Assembly (NCBI RefSeq): GCF_014204795.1
Contig: NZ_JACHMB010000001.1
Span: 8,630,501 to 8,694,500 of the forward strand
Direction: 5' to 3'
From: Nonomuraea jabiensis
Lineage (GTDB): Bacteria; Actinomycetota; Actinomycetes; Streptosporangiales; Streptosporangiaceae
Length of the DNA: 64,000 nucleotides
Shown here in pieces: positions 41,475 to 50,181 of the stretch. How positions within the stretch are numbered: position 1 is the first letter of the stretch; every line of letters starts with the position of its first letter. Both the position numbers and the translations under genes were made by a program. The notes under the pieces were generated by a model. That model saw nothing but the letters and a program-made list of their open reading frames with translations, searched no databases and was not told the DNA's origin.

Positions 41475-42715
41475 GAACGTCCGCTCGGCACGACCACGTA
41501 CTGCCGCAGGTACAGGTCCCGGAAGCTCACCGGGCCGCGCGGGCCGGGCACCCGGTCGATGTTGATGCCCGTCTCCGGCAGCCGCAGCAGCTTGAAGCCG
41601 TCGAGGAGCCGGGTGGTGGAGTTCCAGAACACCCCCGAGCCGGCGTAGGCGTCGATGAACTCCGCGGCGGCCGCCGGATCCTCGGTGGCGACGGCGGCCG
41701 CCAGCCCGGAGGTCTCCTCGTTGGCGATCCGGGCCGCGTGCAGCGGGCCGTCGGCGGCGTCGACGGTCACGGTGGCCGCGCGCTCCGGGTCGAGCGACCA
41801 CTCGTATCCGCGCGGGTGGTCGTGCGGCGGCAGGGACGCGCCGATGCCCAGCCGGTCCAGGACCTCCAGGACGCCGGGCAGCCGCTCGTCGTAGCAGGAC
41901 CGGTCGATGAGCAGCAGGTTGAGCCGGTTGCACACGCCCAGCCGGTCGAGGCTGTCGGCGATGAGCCGGTGGACGGTGTCGTCGTCGGCGGCCGGGTGGA
42001 TGTAGAGCACGCCGCCGCCGTCGGCGTGCGCGAGGGTGCGCACGCCGTGCCGGGCGGCCTCGCGGCCGAGATCGCGGGTGCTGTCGCCGCTGCCGCGCAG
42101 GATGACCAGCGGGATGAGCTCGGGCAGCGACACCAGCGCGTACGCCGCCGAACGGTCCCCGCCGGGCACCAGCTGGACGGCGTCCGGGTCGAGGCCGGCA
42201 TCGGCGAGAGCCGGTGCGATCACGTGCTCCACGATGGCCCGGGACGAGCGCAGCGCGGCCGAGCCGGTGCGCAGGACGCCCGCGTTGCGTGACTTGAGGA
42301 ACTGGGAGGCGATGTCGAGGGTGACGTTGGGGCGTGCTTCGAAGTTCGCGCCGATCACGCCGACGGGCCGGCGGCGTTCCAGCAGGGTGAGCTGGTCGGG
42401 GCGTTCTTCCAGGACCCGGTCGCGGGGCTCGTGCGGCACGTCCGCCAGGATGCGGAGCTCCGCGGCCATGCCGTCCAGCCGCCCGCCGGTCAGGCGCAGG
42501 CGGTCCTGGAGGGCGGGGGACATCCCGGCGGAGACGGCTGCGGCGAGATCCTCCTCGTTGGCGGAGACGAGGGTGTCTCGTGCGGTGCGCAGCCGCTCGG
42601 CCATGCCTCGTAGCGCGGTGTCGATGTCGGCGTCCGTCGCGCGTTCGAGAGCGGGGGAGCTCTGTCGAGCCCGGATCGCGCAGGTGCGCACCGCGTTGTC
42701 GGTGGAGCTGGTCAA
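41471..42715 (-). CDS. glutamate-5-semialdehyde dehydrogenase-like protein (ProA family)
   Basis: A 414-aa aldehyde-dehydrogenase-fold protein: RRPVGVIGANFEARPNVTLD, FLKSRNAGVLRTGSAALRSS, GSGDSTRDLG, LAHADGGGVLYI and GVCNRLNLLLID, whose Cys matches the ProA nucleophile. The end SFRDLYLRQYVVVPSG also fits. ProA makes glutamate-5-semialdehyde in proline synthesis; no proB is adjacent and several positions diverge, so it may be a paralogue with another role. TTG 42715 is the only start with a Shine-Dalgarno (AAAGGA, six bases) near the family N-terminus. Confidence 0.8.
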   Translation of the reverse strand: MTSSTDNAVRTCAIRARQSSPALERATDADIDTALRGMAERLRTARDTLVSANEEDLAAAVSAGMSPALQDRLRLTGGRLDGMAAELRILADVPHEPRDRVLEERPDQLTLLERRRPVGVIGANFEARPNVTLDIASQFLKSRNAGVLRTGSAALRSSRAIVEHVIAPALADAGLDPDAVQLVPGGDRSAAYALVSLPELIPLVILRGSGDSTRDLGREAARHGVRTLAHADGGGVLYIHPAADDDTVHRLIADSLDRLGVCNRLNLLLIDRSCYDERLPGVLEVLDRLGIGASLPPHDHPRGYEWSLDPERAATVTVDAADGPLHAARIANEETSGLAAAVATEDPAAAAEFIDAYAGSGVFWNSTTRLLDGFKLLRLPETGINIDRVPGPRGPVSFRDLYLRQYVVVPSGRS

Positions 42716-42766
42716 GGGCGTCCTTTCGCCGGCGGGGCACGGGAGCGAGGTGAAGACGATCGTAGC

Positions 42767-42792
42767 ATTGTTCAACAATCCCCTTATTGAAC
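42767..42792. promoter_or_regulatory. palindromic operator-like site upstream of the ProA-like gene
   Basis: ATTGTTCAACAAT (42767-42779) is a perfect 13-bp palindrome. GTTCAA inside it (42770-42775) also faces TTGAAC at 42787-42792. The region is strikingly A/T-rich for this genome. TACGAT on the minus strand next to it could be a -10 box. Confidence 0.5.
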
Positions 42793-42852
42793 GCCGACGA
42801 ACTCCGGCCCCGCCACGTACGCGGTGGCGGCCGCCTCGCTGAGCCCCGAGCC

Positions 42853-43503
42853 TCAGCCGGAGGACTGCGCGTCGCGCAGCAGCAGGGCCGCCTGCACCCG
42901 GTTGGCGCAGTTCAGCTTGGCGAGGATGCGGCTGACGTAGGTCTTGACGCTGGCCTCGGTCATGTGGACGTGCCGGGCGACCTCGGCGTTGGACAGGCCC
43001 TGCGCCACCAGGGCGAGAACGTCGGCCTCGCGTGCCGTGAGCGCGGCCAGCCGGTCGGCGGCGTCGCGTTCGCGCTCGCGTCCGTGCTCGCCGGCGCCCG
43101 GTGCCGCCAGGTCGAGCACCTGGCGCGCCACGGCCGGCGACAGGTACGCATGCCCGGCATGAGCGGCACGGACCGCCCGGATCAGCTCGTCCGGGGCGCA
43201 CGTCTTCAGGACGAAACCGGCCACGCCCTGCCGTACCGCCCGCCGTACGTTGTCCTCGTCGCCGAAGGCGGTGAGGAGCACCACGCGCGGCCCCGCCAGC
43301 TCGGCCGCGGCGGCCAGGCCGTCCAGCACCGGCATCGCGATGTCCAGGAGCGCGACGTCGACGCGGTGCCGGTGGGCGGCCCGCACCGCCTCGCGCCCGT
43401 CCGCCGCGACGGCCACCACCTCGATGTCCCCGGCCGATTCCAGGACGGTACGGATGCCGGCGGTGATGAGGGGCTCGTCGTCGGCGATCAACGTCCTGAT
43501 CAC
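42853..43503 (-). CDS. NarL-type response regulator
   Basis: A 216-aa regulator. The receiver domain has acidic DDE near residue 8-10, phosphoacceptor Asp54 (VALLDIAMP) and the Lys in FVLKTC. The C-terminal LuxR HTH is LTAREADVLALVAQGLSNAE, VARHVHMTEASVKTYVSRIL. GTG 43503 overlaps the histidine kinase stop (GTGA), so kinase and regulator are cotranslated. Confidence 0.93.
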   Translation of the reverse strand: MIRTLIADDEPLITAGIRTVLESAGDIEVVAVAADGREAVRAAHRHRVDVALLDIAMPVLDGLAAAAELAGPRVVLLTAFGDEDNVRRAVRQGVAGFVLKTCAPDELIRAVRAAHAGHAYLSPAVARQVLDLAAPGAGEHGRERERDAADRLAALTAREADVLALVAQGLSNAEVARHVHMTEASVKTYVSRILAKLNCANRVQAALLLRDAQSSG

Positions 43504-44555
43504 GCGGTGGCCCCCGCGAGGGCCGGCACCAGCGGGAGCATCGCGACGAGCCGGAACTCGCGCGGCTCGGCGTGGACGCGCAGCAGGCCCCCGGCCGCGG
43601 CGACGCGCTCGGTCAGCCCGCGCAGGCCGCTCCCGCCGCCGGAGGAGGGGCGGCGGTGGGGGACCGGGTTCGTCACAGAGATCAGGAGGGCGTCGGGCTG
43701 CCAGTCGAGCGACACGGTGATCGGCAGGCCGGACGCGTGCTTGACCGCGTTGGTCAGCCCCTCCTGGACGACCCGGTACGCGGCGTGGGCGGCCCTCGGA
43801 TCGGCGAGCGGGACGGCCTCGCCGGACGTCTCGAACACCACCGAGGCGCCCGCCGCCCGGGACCGTGCGACGAGGCCCTCGATCTCCTCCAGGCCGAGGA
43901 CGTCGTGGCCGCGCAGCGCGTTGACCACCTCGTGCAGCTCGGCCGCGGCGGCGCGGGCGGTGTCGGCCAGGCCGCGCACGGCCTGCCGCTGGTCGGCGGG
44001 CAACTGGCCCACCTCCAGCGCGGCGGCCCGCACGGAGACCAGGCTGAGCAGGTGGCCGAGCGAGTCGTGCATGTCGTGGGCGATGCGCAGCCGTTCGCGG
44101 AGCCGTTCCTGCTCGGCGACGAGGGCCTTCTCCCGGCGCTGGTGCTCGCGCTCCTGGGCCACGTACCGGCCGGCCAGCAGCGGCAGCGCGGTCAGCAGCG
44201 CGACGCGGGCCAGGGTGATCCACGGATCCTGCTCGCCGGGGGAGCGCTCCTCCACCAGCAGGAGAACGCACACGTACGCGGTGAAGGCGCCCGCCGTCAC
44301 GACGACGTCCCGGCGGGTGGAGATGCGCTGCCCTGCCTGGAAACCGGTGCAGGCGAGCAGGGCCAGCGACGCGCCGGTGAGCACCGCCAGCGCCAGCGCC
44401 GCGAGGAAGGACGCGAACGGCCGGCGGTCCGCCGCCGCCATGGTGAGCGCGTAGGCGGCGGCGTACGCGGCCAGCGCCGGCCCCTGAGTCCCGTCCAGCC
44501 ACAACAGCGCCGTGTCCGCGGCCACGACCGCGGCGACAAGCGCATACCTCGACAT
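43500..44555 (-). CDS. sensor histidine kinase (HisKA_3/NarX-like)
   Basis: A 351-aa kinase. Four to five membrane helices in the first 130 residues have no large external domain, so it likely senses a membrane signal. The dimerisation/phosphoacceptor helix is RIAHDMHDSLGHLLSLVSVR (His of MHD). HATPase motifs are QEGLTNAVKHASG and GGGSGLRGLTERVAAAGG. First gene of the kinase-regulator pair, divergent from the EF-hand gene across a gap rich in repeats. Confidence 0.92.
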   Translation of the reverse strand: MSRYALVAAVVAADTALLWLDGTQGPALAAYAAAYALTMAAADRRPFASFLAALALAVLTGASLALLACTGFQAGQRISTRRDVVVTAGAFTAYVCVLLLVEERSPGEQDPWITLARVALLTALPLLAGRYVAQEREHQRREKALVAEQERLRERLRIAHDMHDSLGHLLSLVSVRAAALEVGQLPADQRQAVRGLADTARAAAAELHEVVNALRGHDVLGLEEIEGLVARSRAAGASVVFETSGEAVPLADPRAAHAAYRVVQEGLTNAVKHASGLPITVSLDWQPDALLISVTNPVPHRRPSSGGGSGLRGLTERVAAAGGLLRVHAEPREFRLVAMLPLVPALAGATA

Positions 44556-44599
44556 AGGTCCTCACCCTACTCATTGCCCCATCGGCTCGGACATCCGAT

Positions 44600-44664
44600 C
44601 AACTACGCATGGTTGCAGGATCATCACGTAGGGTAGTTGCAGGATTGTCGACCCCCAGTCGACA
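44600..44664. promoter_or_regulatory. cluster of repeats between the two-component operon and the EF-hand gene
   Basis: Three nested patterns: CAACTAC (44600-44606) and its complement (44633-44639); the direct repeat GTTGCAGGAT at 44612-44621 and 44636-44645; and a perfect TGTCGAC-5-GTCGACA at 44646-44664. They fill the divergent promoter region and are likely binding sites, possibly for the response regulator. Confidence 0.5.
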
Positions 44665-44718
44665 GGTCCCCATCCCTCCCACGTGATCACGGGATCGCGA
44701 ACCGAACGGAGAACCCCC

Positions 44719-45219
44719 ATGTCCCTTTCCGCCACGGACCGCCTGCGGATGCGCTTCGACCTCCTCGACGCGGACGGCAGCACCACGCTGACCTCCGCCG
44801 ACTTCGAGCTCTTCGCCTCGCACGTCTGCCGCGTGCTGGGCGTGCCCGCCGGCTCCCCCAAGGCCCGGGCGCTCTCGGAAGGATGCCGGCGCTTCTGGGA
44901 AGGGCTGGCCGCCGCCGCCGACCGGGACCAGGACGGGCAGGTGACCTTCGACGAATACCGCTCCTTCTCCCACAACGGCTCCTGGTTCACCGAGCACGGT
45001 GAGGCGTACGCGGCGGCGGTCTCCACCGTCTGCGACCTGGACGACGACGGCCTCATCGAGCGCGACCACTTCCTCGCCCTCCACAGCGCCGGAGGTTTCC
45101 CGCTGACGTACTCGACGAAGCTCTTCGACGAACTGGACGGCGGGACCGGCCAGGTGAGCACGGACGGCTTCGCCGCGTTCCTGCGGAAGTTCTACACCAG
45201 CGCCGACGACCTGATCTGA
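44719..45219 (+). CDS. EF-hand calcium-binding protein (calerythrin-like)
   Basis: A 166-aa cytosolic protein with four EF-hands. Canonical loops are seen at DLLDADGSTTLTSADFE, DRDQDGQVTFDEY and DLDDDGLIERDHF; the fourth (LDGGTGQVSTDGF) is degenerate. The layout matches calerythrin/sarcoplasmic-type proteins of actinomycetes that buffer or sense Ca2+. GGAGA lies seven bases before ATG 44719. It is 35 bp upstream of the ligase gene on the same strand and might be part of that operon. Confidence 0.9.
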   Translation: MSLSATDRLRMRFDLLDADGSTTLTSADFELFASHVCRVLGVPAGSPKARALSEGCRRFWEGLAAAADRDQDGQVTFDEYRSFSHNGSWFTEHGEAYAAAVSTVCDLDDDGLIERDHFLALHSAGGFPLTYSTKLFDELDGGTGQVSTDGFAAFLRKFYTSADDLI

Positions 45220-45254
45220 CGAGCTGATCTCACCGGGGACAGGACCGCGCTCTC

Positions 45255-46688
45255 ATGCTGGTGTGCAGCGATCGCACGATCAGCCGTGCCGAGTTGACCG
45301 CGCTGGCGGACGGACGGGCGGCCAGGCTCGCGGCCCGCGGGATCGGCCGAGGCGATCTCGTCGGGCTGTGCCTGCCCAACGGCTGCGAGTGGGTGGTGAC
45401 GTACCTGGCGCTGGCCCGGCTCCAGGCGTGCTGCGTGCCGCTCAACGCGGCCTCGGCCGTCGCGGAGATCACCCATGTGATCCGCGACAGCGGGCTGCGC
45501 GCGCTGTTCGTGTCCGCCGAGCGGGCCGAGGCGCTGGCGGGGACGTACGCGGACCAGGTGCTGCTCTGCCCGGACGGCGCGATCCCCCGGGACCGGGCGG
45601 CACCGGAGCGCGGGCCCGGGCATGCGGCGCCGGCCGGTGCCGCCTGCCTGGCCTACACCTCGGGGACGACGGGGTCGCCCAAGGGGGTGATCCAGACGCG
45701 GCGGGCGGTTCGCGCGGGTGGCGCCAACCTGGCGGCACGCCTGCGCCTCGGCCCGGAAGACCGGGTGGTGACCGCGCTGCCGCTGGCGCACACCTATGGG
45801 ACGAACGTCATGAACGCGGCGCTGGACAGCGGCGCGGGCCTGATCCTGCTGGAGCGCTTCGACGCGGCGGCGATGCTGGAGCGATCGGCCCGGCACGCGG
45901 CGACGGTGGTGGCGGGCGTGCCGACGATGTACCGGCGGCTGCTGTCCGAGCCGGAGGGGCGGATGCCCCGCTCGCTGCGGTGCGGCCTGTCGGCCGGCCA
46001 GTGCGCCGGGGAGGACCTGGCCATGGCCTGGGAGGAGCGCACCGGCGCCCCGTACGTGGAGGGATGGGGAATGACGGAGCTGGGCGGCATGGCCACGCTG
46101 GCCGCGCCGGAGCTGGCCGGCCGCCACGGCACCGCCGGCACGACGCTGCCCGGCGTCCGGCTGCGGGTGGAGGCGGGCGGGCGCGTGGCGCCGCCCGGCA
46201 CGCCGGGAGAGCTGCAGGTGCACGGCCCGATCGTCACCCCCGGCTACTGGAACGCGCCCCGGCAGACCGCCGCGGCGATCGGCGTGGACGGGTGGCTGCG
46301 GACCGGCGACGTCGGCGTCATCGCCGCCGACGGGCGCGTCCGGATCGTCGACCGGATCAAGGACGTCGTCCTGTGCGGCGGCTATTCGGTGTTCCCGGCC
46401 GAGCTGGAACGTGCCATCCGCGGGCATCCGGCGGTTCGTGACGTCGCCGTCGCCGGGGTGCCCGATCCGGTCCTGGGCGAGATCCCGTGCGCGTGGGTGG
46501 TGGCGGAGCACGGGGCCGCCCCCGCCGCAGAAGAGATCATCCGGCACTGCCGGGCGCTGCTGGCCGCCCACAAGCTGCCGCGCCGGGTGGTCCTCGTCCC
46601 TGGCCTGCCGCTCACCGCGAACGGCAAGGTCGACAAGCGTGCCCTGACCTCGACGACCTCCGGAGGCAATCCGCATGTCGCTGACTGA
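45255..46688 (+). CDS. class I adenylate-forming enzyme (acyl/aryl-CoA ligase)
   Basis: A 477-aa ANL-family ligase: P-loop AYTSGTTGSPKG, VEGWGMTELGG, hinge region GWLRTGDVGVIAADGRVRIV, DRIKD, and the C-terminal catalytic Lys in LTANGKVDKRAL. It activates a carboxylic acid as acyl-AMP and transfers it to CoA or a carrier. The N-terminus is about 30 residues shorter than most relatives. It overlaps the SDR gene by 14 bp. The neighbouring chorismate-lyase-like gene hints at 4-hydroxybenzoate as substrate; this is inference. Confidence 0.9.
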   Translation: MLVCSDRTISRAELTALADGRAARLAARGIGRGDLVGLCLPNGCEWVVTYLALARLQACCVPLNAASAVAEITHVIRDSGLRALFVSAERAEALAGTYADQVLLCPDGAIPRDRAAPERGPGHAAPAGAACLAYTSGTTGSPKGVIQTRRAVRAGGANLAARLRLGPEDRVVTALPLAHTYGTNVMNAALDSGAGLILLERFDAAAMLERSARHAATVVAGVPTMYRRLLSEPEGRMPRSLRCGLSAGQCAGEDLAMAWEERTGAPYVEGWGMTELGGMATLAAPELAGRHGTAGTTLPGVRLRVEAGGRVAPPGTPGELQVHGPIVTPGYWNAPRQTAAAIGVDGWLRTGDVGVIAADGRVRIVDRIKDVVLCGGYSVFPAELERAIRGHPAVRDVAVAGVPDPVLGEIPCAWVVAEHGAAPAAEEIIRHCRALLAAHKLPRRVVLVPGLPLTANGKVDKRALTSTTSGGNPHVAD

Positions 46689-47505
46689 TCGGCTCCGGCT
46701 GAGCGGCCGTACCGCGCTCGTCACCGGGGCCTCGCGGGGCATCGGCGCGGCCGTCGCCCGGATGCTCGCCGCCGCGGGCGCGGACGTGGCCGTGCTGGGG
46801 CGCTCCCGCCAGGACCTGGAGGGGGTCGCCGCGGCCGTACGGTCGCACGGCCGCCGGGCCGTGGTGGCCGAGTGCGACGTCACCGACGCGGCCCAGATCG
46901 AGACCTCGTGCGCCACCGTCGAAGAGCGGCTCGGCACCGTGGACCTCCTGGTGAACAACGCGGGCGGGCCCGTCTTCCAGGCGTCGGTGCTGGACGTCCG
47001 CGACGACGGCTGGGAGCGGGTGCACAACCTCAATCTCACCAGCGCCTTCCGCTTCGTCCGGCGGCTGGCGCCGGCGATGGCCGAACGGCGCCAGGGGGTC
47101 ATCGTCAACATCTCCTCGATCGCGGTGGCCCGGCCCTGGCCCGAGATCGCCGCCTACGGAGCGGCCAAGGCCGGGCTGCGGCACCTCACCCAGACCCTCG
47201 CGGGCGAGCTCGGGCCCCACGGGGTGCGGGTGAACGCCGTCAGCCCGGCGTGGATCGACACCGCCGTCAACCGCGCCTACCTCGCCGACCCCGCGCTGTC
47301 GGAGTCGGCCCTCGACCTGGTGCCGCTGGGCCGCTGGGCGAGCCCGGACGAGGTCGCGACGGTGGTGACGTGGCTGGCCTCGCCGGCGGCCTCCTTCGTC
47401 ACCGGGGCCGACATCCCCGTCGACGGGGGCTTCGCGGTGGCCATGCCCTCGCGGGCGCGGGCCGCGCTGAGCAGGGTACGTCCACCCGAAGGAGCCAGGT
47501 CGTGA
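46675..47505 (+). CDS. short-chain dehydrogenase/reductase
   Basis: A 276-aa classical SDR: TGASRGIGAAVARML (NAD(P) site), NNAG, the catalytic Ser in NISSIAV and YGAAKAG (Tyr, Lys). It reduces a carbonyl or oxidises an alcohol. CGGAGG precedes ATG 46675. It is coupled to the ligase upstream (14-bp overlap) and to the FAD monooxygenase downstream (GTGA). Confidence 0.93.
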   Translation: MSLTDRLRLSGRTALVTGASRGIGAAVARMLAAAGADVAVLGRSRQDLEGVAAAVRSHGRRAVVAECDVTDAAQIETSCATVEERLGTVDLLVNNAGGPVFQASVLDVRDDGWERVHNLNLTSAFRFVRRLAPAMAERRQGVIVNISSIAVARPWPEIAAYGAAKAGLRHLTQTLAGELGPHGVRVNAVSPAWIDTAVNRAYLADPALSESALDLVPLGRWASPDEVATVVTWLASPAASFVTGADIPVDGGFAVAMPSRARAALSRVRPPEGARS

Positions 47506-48686
47506 TCGACGGACCGCTCATCGTGGGCGCGGGCCCCGTGGGGCTGTCGGCCGCCCTGCTGGCGCGAGCCCGGGGGCTGCCCGCCCACGTGCTGGAACGG
47601 CTGCCGGAAACCACGCCCAAGCCCGGCAGCCGGGCGATCTTCCTGCACCGGCAGACGATCCAGACCCTCGCGACGGCCTCCCCCGTCCTCGCCGACCACG
47701 TGCTGAGGGAGGGCCTGGTGTGGCCGGGCCGCCGGACGTACTGGGCCGGGCGCAGGGTCCATCACCGCCGCTACGAGCCGGTGCCTCCGAGGCTCGCGCC
47801 GTTCGTCAGCCTCCCGCAGCCCAGGGCGGAAGAGCTGCTCCGCGAGGCGGCCGTGCGGGCCGGCGTCATCTTCTCCTGGGGCGCGCGGGCCGACGAGGTG
47901 ACCCTCCTGGACACCTCCGTCCTGGTCCGCGCGGCCGACGGCAGGCAGTGGCGCTCCCCGTTCGTCGTCGCGGCGGACGGCGCCGGATCGGTCGTGCGCC
48001 GCCGACTGGGCATCCCGATGGACGGCGACGGCGGCGGCGACGCGTTCGTCGTGGTGGACGTCGCCGACGATCCCGCCCGGCCGCTGCCCGCCGAGCGGGT
48101 CTTCCACTACCGCCATCCGGAGGCCGGGGGCCGCAACGTGCTCATCGTCCCCTTCGCCGGCGGCCACCGCGTGGACCTGCAGTGCCGCGACCGTGACGAT
48201 CCCGCGGCGCTCGCCGCCGACCCCTGCGACTGGCTCCGGCCCCTGCTGCCGTCCGGCCACGCCTGCGAGGTCACCTGGTCCTCCCACTACCTGTTCCGCC
48301 AGGCGGTCGCGCAGACCTTCACCAGGGGCCGGGTCCTGCTGGCGGGGGAGGCCGCGCACCTGTACGCGCCCTTCGGCGCGCGCGGGCTCAACTCCGGCAT
48401 CGCCGACGCGGCCGCCGCCGTCGACGCGATCGTCAACGCCGGCCTCGGCCCTGACGCCGCCCTCGGCGCGCTCGCCGACTACGACCGGGTGCGGCGGGCC
48501 GCCGCCGAACGCAACCGCGCGGCCGCGGGCAAGGCGCTGGCCCACCTGACCGCCGCCGGCCCGCACCGCCAGGCCGCGCAGCGGGCCGCCGCCCTCGCCG
48601 CCCGGGTGCTGCCGCGCGCCGGGACCTGGCTCGACAGCAAGCCGTTCGGGCCACGCGACGCCGGGATCCCCGGCAGCCTCTACTGA
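47502..48686 (+). CDS. FAD-dependent monooxygenase (aromatic hydroxylase type)
   Basis: A 394-aa group A flavin hydroxylase: LIVGAGPVGLSAALLARA (FAD site), a DG-type motif in VVAADGAGSVVRRRLG and the C-terminal LAGEAAHLYAPFGARGLNSG (usually GDAAH; Glu here in place of Asp). These NAD(P)H enzymes hydroxylate activated aromatic rings. GTG 47502 overlaps the SDR stop and has GGAG about nine bases before it. Third gene of the cassette; likely acts on the aromatic product. Confidence 0.9.
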   Translation: MIDGPLIVGAGPVGLSAALLARARGLPAHVLERLPETTPKPGSRAIFLHRQTIQTLATASPVLADHVLREGLVWPGRRTYWAGRRVHHRRYEPVPPRLAPFVSLPQPRAEELLREAAVRAGVIFSWGARADEVTLLDTSVLVRAADGRQWRSPFVVAADGAGSVVRRRLGIPMDGDGGGDAFVVVDVADDPARPLPAERVFHYRHPEAGGRNVLIVPFAGGHRVDLQCRDRDDPAALAADPCDWLRPLLPSGHACEVTWSSHYLFRQAVAQTFTRGRVLLAGEAAHLYAPFGARGLNSGIADAAAAVDAIVNAGLGPDAALGALADYDRVRRAAAERNRAAAGKALAHLTAAGPHRQAAQRAAALAARVLPRAGTWLDSKPFGPRDAGIPGSLY

Positions 48687-48710
48687 ACGTCCGTCCCCCG
48701 CGAGGTTCCC

Positions 48711-49262
48711 ATGAAGCCCCCAACGATCACGCCGTCCGTCAGCGCCGAGATCTTCACCGACCCCCGGACCCAGGCCCTCCTCACCCATACCGGCAGCACC
48801 ACCTGGCTGCTCGAACGCCTCCTGGACGAGCGCGTGAACGTCCACACCATGGAGGTGTCCCGCGCGGCCGTGGACCGGACGTGCCCCGAGGCGGCCGCGC
48901 CGCTCGGCCTGGCCGCCGCTGCTCCCGTCCTGGTCCGCCGCACCACGCTCGCCGTCGCGCGCCACCAGGTCTCCCGCAACCTCGTCCTGGCCCCGCTCGG
49001 CCGGCTGGTCTGGGCCGAGCACCTGCTGCGCTCGTGCGCCATGCCGCTGGGACCGCACCTGCCCCAGTCGCACGAGCGCCGGCCGCTGGGAGTCGGCCTG
49101 GACGCGTGGGGTCCCGGACGCGCCGCCGTCTCCAGGTCGTACCTCGTCATCGACCCCGGCAGCGCGCAGCCGGCCCTGTTCATCCGGGAAACCTTCAACC
49201 CGGACCTGTTCGACCCCTCGACGACGGGCCCGGGGGAAGCGGCGCCGGTCACCTGCCCTTGA
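48711..49262 (+). CDS. chorismate pyruvate-lyase-like protein (DUF98/UbiC superfamily)
   Basis: A 183-aa protein whose motif order fits the Rv2949c-type chorismate lyases: LLTHTGSTTWLLERLL, a central LVRRTTLAVARHQVSRN, MPLGPHL, and the end AAVSRSYLVID, LFIRETFNPDLF. The Arg and Glu residues in RRTTL, SRSY and RETF are where this fold holds its ligand. Family enzymes split chorismate into pyruvate and 4-hydroxybenzoate. It lies 24 bp after the FAD monooxygenase gene and overlaps the convergent mltG-like gene by 14 bp. The match is distant; a UTRA-like ligand binder is the alternative. Confidence 0.6.
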   Translation: MKPPTITPSVSAEIFTDPRTQALLTHTGSTTWLLERLLDERVNVHTMEVSRAAVDRTCPEAAAPLGLAAAAPVLVRRTTLAVARHQVSRNLVLAPLGRLVWAEHLLRSCAMPLGPHLPQSHERRPLGVGLDAWGPGRAAVSRSYLVIDPGSAQPALFIRETFNPDLFDPSTTGPGEAAPVTCP

Positions 49263-50181
49263 GATTCTTGCGGTACTCCTCGATCAGCGCCATGCGCTCC
49301 GATTCGGTGGTGGCGAACTTGGTGACGCGCTTCTTCGGGTCGGTCACCACGTAGTAGAGCCAGGTGCCGCGGGCCGGGTGCAGCGCGGCCCTGATGGCCT
49401 CGGCCCCGGGGCTGCCGATGGGGCCGGGTGGCAGGCCCCGACGCCGGTAGGTGTTGTACGGCGACGGGCTGCGGACATCCTTGAGCGTCGCCTCGACGCC
49501 GTACTTGTTCAGGCCGTACAGGACCGTGCTGTCGACCGCCAGGCGCATTTTCCGGTTCAGCCGGTTGTAGATGACCCGGGAGATCTTGGCCATGTCCTCG
49601 TCCCTGCCCGCCTCGGCCTGGACGATGCTGGCGATGGTCACGATCTCCAGCGGCGTCCTGCCGGCCCGCCTGGCGCCGTCGGCCAGGCCGGCGGCCTCGG
49701 CGGCCTCCTCGAACCGGGCCACCATCGGCCGCAGGATCTCGGCCGGGCTCGCGGTGGGGGAGAACTCGTAGGTGCCGGGGAAGGCGAACCCTTCGAGCCT
49801 CCGCCCGGCGTAGGACGGCAGGCCGAGTGCCGTACCGTCCTTGGCGGCCCGCTCGAACTCCGCCACCGGCCTGCCGGTGAGCCGCGACAGCTCCTCGAAC
49901 AGCTGCGAGAGCCGCATCCCCGCCGCCACGTTGACGGTCGCCCCTGCCTGGAGCGAGGCGGCCGGGCGCGGGACGGTGTCACCGGGGGCCGGCGCCGAGA
50001 TCTGCTGGACCACCAGGGTGGATCCCACCACCATGGCGGCGACGGCCGTGGCCGCCACCAAGGCGAGGCCCCGGCGGCGGGGGCGGCGCTCGCGGAGCCG
50101 CAGGAACCGGTCCGGCGCGGGCGGCCGCTCCTCGTCGGCCATGTCGGAGAGGGTCTCGCGCAGCAGGTCCTCGATGTTCAT
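49249..50181 (-). CDS. membrane protein: anti-sigma-like N-terminus fused to MltG endolytic transglycosylase
   Basis: A 310-aa type II membrane protein. A cytosolic segment of about 38 residues (MNIEDLLRETLSDMADEER) precedes one membrane helix (GLALVAATAVAAMVVGSTLV), then a YceG/MltG domain: IASIVQAEAGRDEDMAKISR, VIYNRLNRKMRLAVDSTVLY, SPYNTYRRRGLPPGPIGSPG, AALHPARGTWLYYVV. MltG cuts nascent peptidoglycan at the outer membrane face. Its ATG overlaps the sigma-factor stop (ATGA). The N-terminal segment and position are those of the anti-sigma-like membrane proteins that follow SigE-type ECF factors. Inference: a wall-linked sensor that holds the sigma factor. Confidence 0.85.
   Translation of the reverse strand: MNIEDLLRETLSDMADEERPPAPDRFLRLRERRPRRRGLALVAATAVAAMVVGSTLVVQQISAPAPGDTVPRPAASLQAGATVNVAAGMRLSQLFEELSRLTGRPVAEFERAAKDGTALGLPSYAGRRLEGFAFPGTYEFSPTASPAEILRPMVARFEEAAEAAGLADGARRAGRTPLEIVTIASIVQAEAGRDEDMAKISRVIYNRLNRKMRLAVDSTVLYGLNKYGVEATLKDVRSPSPYNTYRRRGLPPGPIGSPGAEAIRAALHPARGTWLYYVVTDPKKRVTKFATTESERMALIEEYRKNLKGR

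Noticed and set aside
47277..49073. A 598-codon open frame on the minus strand across the aromatic cassette
   Set aside because: Antisense shadow of the SDR, monooxygenase and chorismate-lyase-like genes; low-complexity translation and no start signal.
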